From: Caldifarciminota bacterium | GTDB lineage: Bacteria; Hydrothermota; Hydrothermia; S141-80 | Assembly (NCBI GenBank): GCA_015490255.1 | Contig: WFYF01000167.1 | Location: forward strand, 1 to 6,657 | DNA length: 6,657 nucleotides | Direction: 5' to 3' | Shown here: positions 6,403 to 6,657 of the stretch, in pieces | Numbering within the stretch: position 1 is the stretch's first letter | Layout: every line of letters starts with the position of its first letter | Notes under the pieces: model-generated | What the model saw: only the letters and a program-made list of their open reading frames with translations | Database searches by the model: none | Told to the model about the DNA's origin: nothing | Made by a program: the position numbers and the translations under genes

Positions 6403-6486
6403 ATCCGCGCCTTGCCTCAACGTGTGTCTGTAGTATTACACTAAAAACTGATCCACCTCCTGAGGCGCTGGATTACGGGAGGGAAT

Positions 6487-6525
6487 ACACCCCACGGGAT
6501 TTTAAAAAAATCCCGTGGGGACCCC
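6487..6525 (-). repeat. Palindromic element, copy 1 (perfect 14-bp stem)
   Basis: A perfect inverted repeat, 6490-6503 pairing with 6507-6520 around a 3-base loop (AAA on plus). The arms begin CCCCACGGGA. Flanks are ACA on the left and ACCCC on the right. Read on the minus strand, the unit is GGGGT + hairpin + TGT, the same layout as the element at 6603-6642 on the plus strand. Neither strand has a T-run after the stem, so a simple Rho-independent terminator is not supported. Confidence 0.85.
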
Positions 6526-6563
6526 TTTCACGTGGATGTGGGTTGAAAGAACAGCAGAGATGC

Positions 6564-6607
6564 AAAAAATTTACCCCCTGAGCCGGTATGAACCGAACTC
6601 AGGGGGT
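6564..6607 (-). terminator. Possible Rho-independent terminator of an upstream leftward gene
   Basis: On the minus strand a 10-bp perfect stem (6607-6598 with 6582-6573, ACCCCCTGAG/CTCAGGGGGT) is followed by AAA and then six T (6569-6564). A further 4-bp inner stem (CGGT/ACCG, 6584-6587 with 6592-6595) closes an ATGA loop. The U-tract begins 3 nt after the stem, which is slightly off the ideal. It would end transcripts arriving from beyond the right edge of the window, insulating the sdhA promoter. The same stem has no T-run on the plus strand. Confidence 0.5.
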
Positions 6608-6642
6608 CCCCATGCGATTCCTCGGGGAATCGCATGGGGTGT
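6603..6642 (+). repeat. Palindromic element, copy 2 (perfect 14-bp stem, inverted relative to copy 1)
   Basis: 6608-6621 pairs perfectly with 6626-6639 around a TCGG loop. Flanks are GGGGT on the left and TGT on the right, identical to the flanks of copy 1 read on the other strand. The arm CCCCATGCGATTCC differs from copy 1 at four positions, each matched by a compensating change in the other arm. It directly abuts the terminator-like hairpin, sharing the GGGGGT run. Confidence 0.85.
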
Positions 6643-6657
6643 TGATCAGTCCGGTCA

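Larger units (their letters stand above)
6342..6657. other. Non-coding upstream region of the operon
   Basis: A 316-base stretch with no convincing gene. Going away from sdhA it holds the sdhA Shine-Dalgarno site and promoter, a short AT-rich imperfect dyad (6431-6443), and a cluster of hairpins at 6490-6520, 6573-6607 and 6608-6639. Open frames crossing it, such as plus-strand 6390-6581, have low-complexity content and run through the hairpins, so they are not credible genes. The stretch is richer in A/T than the coding region, as expected for a regulatory gap. Confidence 0.8.

Noticed and set aside
6443..6473. Possible minus-strand terminator: ATCCA/TGGAT stem followed by TTTTT
   Set aside because: The stem is only 5 bp, the inner pairing needs a bulge and an impossibly tight loop, and the call adds nothing the stronger hairpins do not explain.
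6490..6520. Hairpin 6490-6520 as a Rho-independent terminator
   Set aside because: The stem is strong, but no T-run follows on either strand; the T and A runs lie inside the stem and loop.
6390..6581. 63-codon plus-strand frame in the upstream region
   Set aside because: It crosses the sdhA -35 region and hairpin 6490-6520, starts without a good Shine-Dalgarno, and its product has no recognisable character.
6487..6642. CRISPR array
   Set aside because: Only two repeat units, palindromic and in inverted orientation, with no regular spacers and no cas genes.

Overview
The window carries eight protein genes, all on the minus strand, so they are transcribed from right to left. They form one tightly packed array. 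In transcription order they are: a succinate dehydrogenase/fumarate reductase flavoprotein (sdhA), two small membrane anchors (sdhC, sdhD), the iron-sulfur subunit (sdhB), a short-chain polyprenyl diphosphate synthase (ispA, farnesyl-diphosphate type), a YuiD-like divergent PAP2 protein (DUF212), a short site-2 protease (M50), and beta-ketoacyl-ACP synthase III (fabH). fabH runs off the left edge and probably lacks only its last few residues. Gaps between genes range from a 1-nt overlap to 13 nt. No terminator or internal promoter is evident between sdhA and fabH, so a single operon is the simplest reading.

The first four genes encode a complete quinone-linked complex II. The flavoprotein keeps the histidine that covalently holds FAD and the dicarboxylate-site residues. 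The iron-sulfur subunit has all the cysteines for its three clusters. The two anchors together offer four well-placed histidines, the pattern of a two-subunit, two-heme (type A) anchor. The following genes concern isoprenoid and membrane-lipid chemistry: a prenyl diphosphate synthase, a membrane protein of a phosphatase-like family, an intramembrane protease and the initiator of fatty-acid synthesis. FPP is a precursor of menaquinone side chains and undecaprenyl carriers, so a membrane or respiratory-quinone theme is plausible, but it is inference.

The right end (about 6342-6657) has no gene. It holds a good housekeeping-type promoter for sdhA (TTGAAA, 17 bp, TATGAT) and, further upstream, a cluster of three strong hairpins. 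The middle hairpin has a T-run on the minus strand and may terminate an unseen leftward gene beyond the right edge. The outer two are related to each other: they share identical flanks, lie in inverted orientation and differ by paired, compensating changes in their stems. This pair is the least explained item in the window.

The organism is a bacterium with GC-rich DNA, strong GGAGG ribosome-binding sites, a sigma-70/sigma-A type promoter and TGA as the stop of every gene whose end is visible. DUF212/YuiD and the M50 type are common in Bacillota and several thermophilic phyla, so a GC-rich Bacillota-like or deep-branching thermophile is my guess, with low certainty. I see no defence system, CRISPR array, tRNA or rRNA. 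The coding part is ordinary metabolism in an unusual arrangement.
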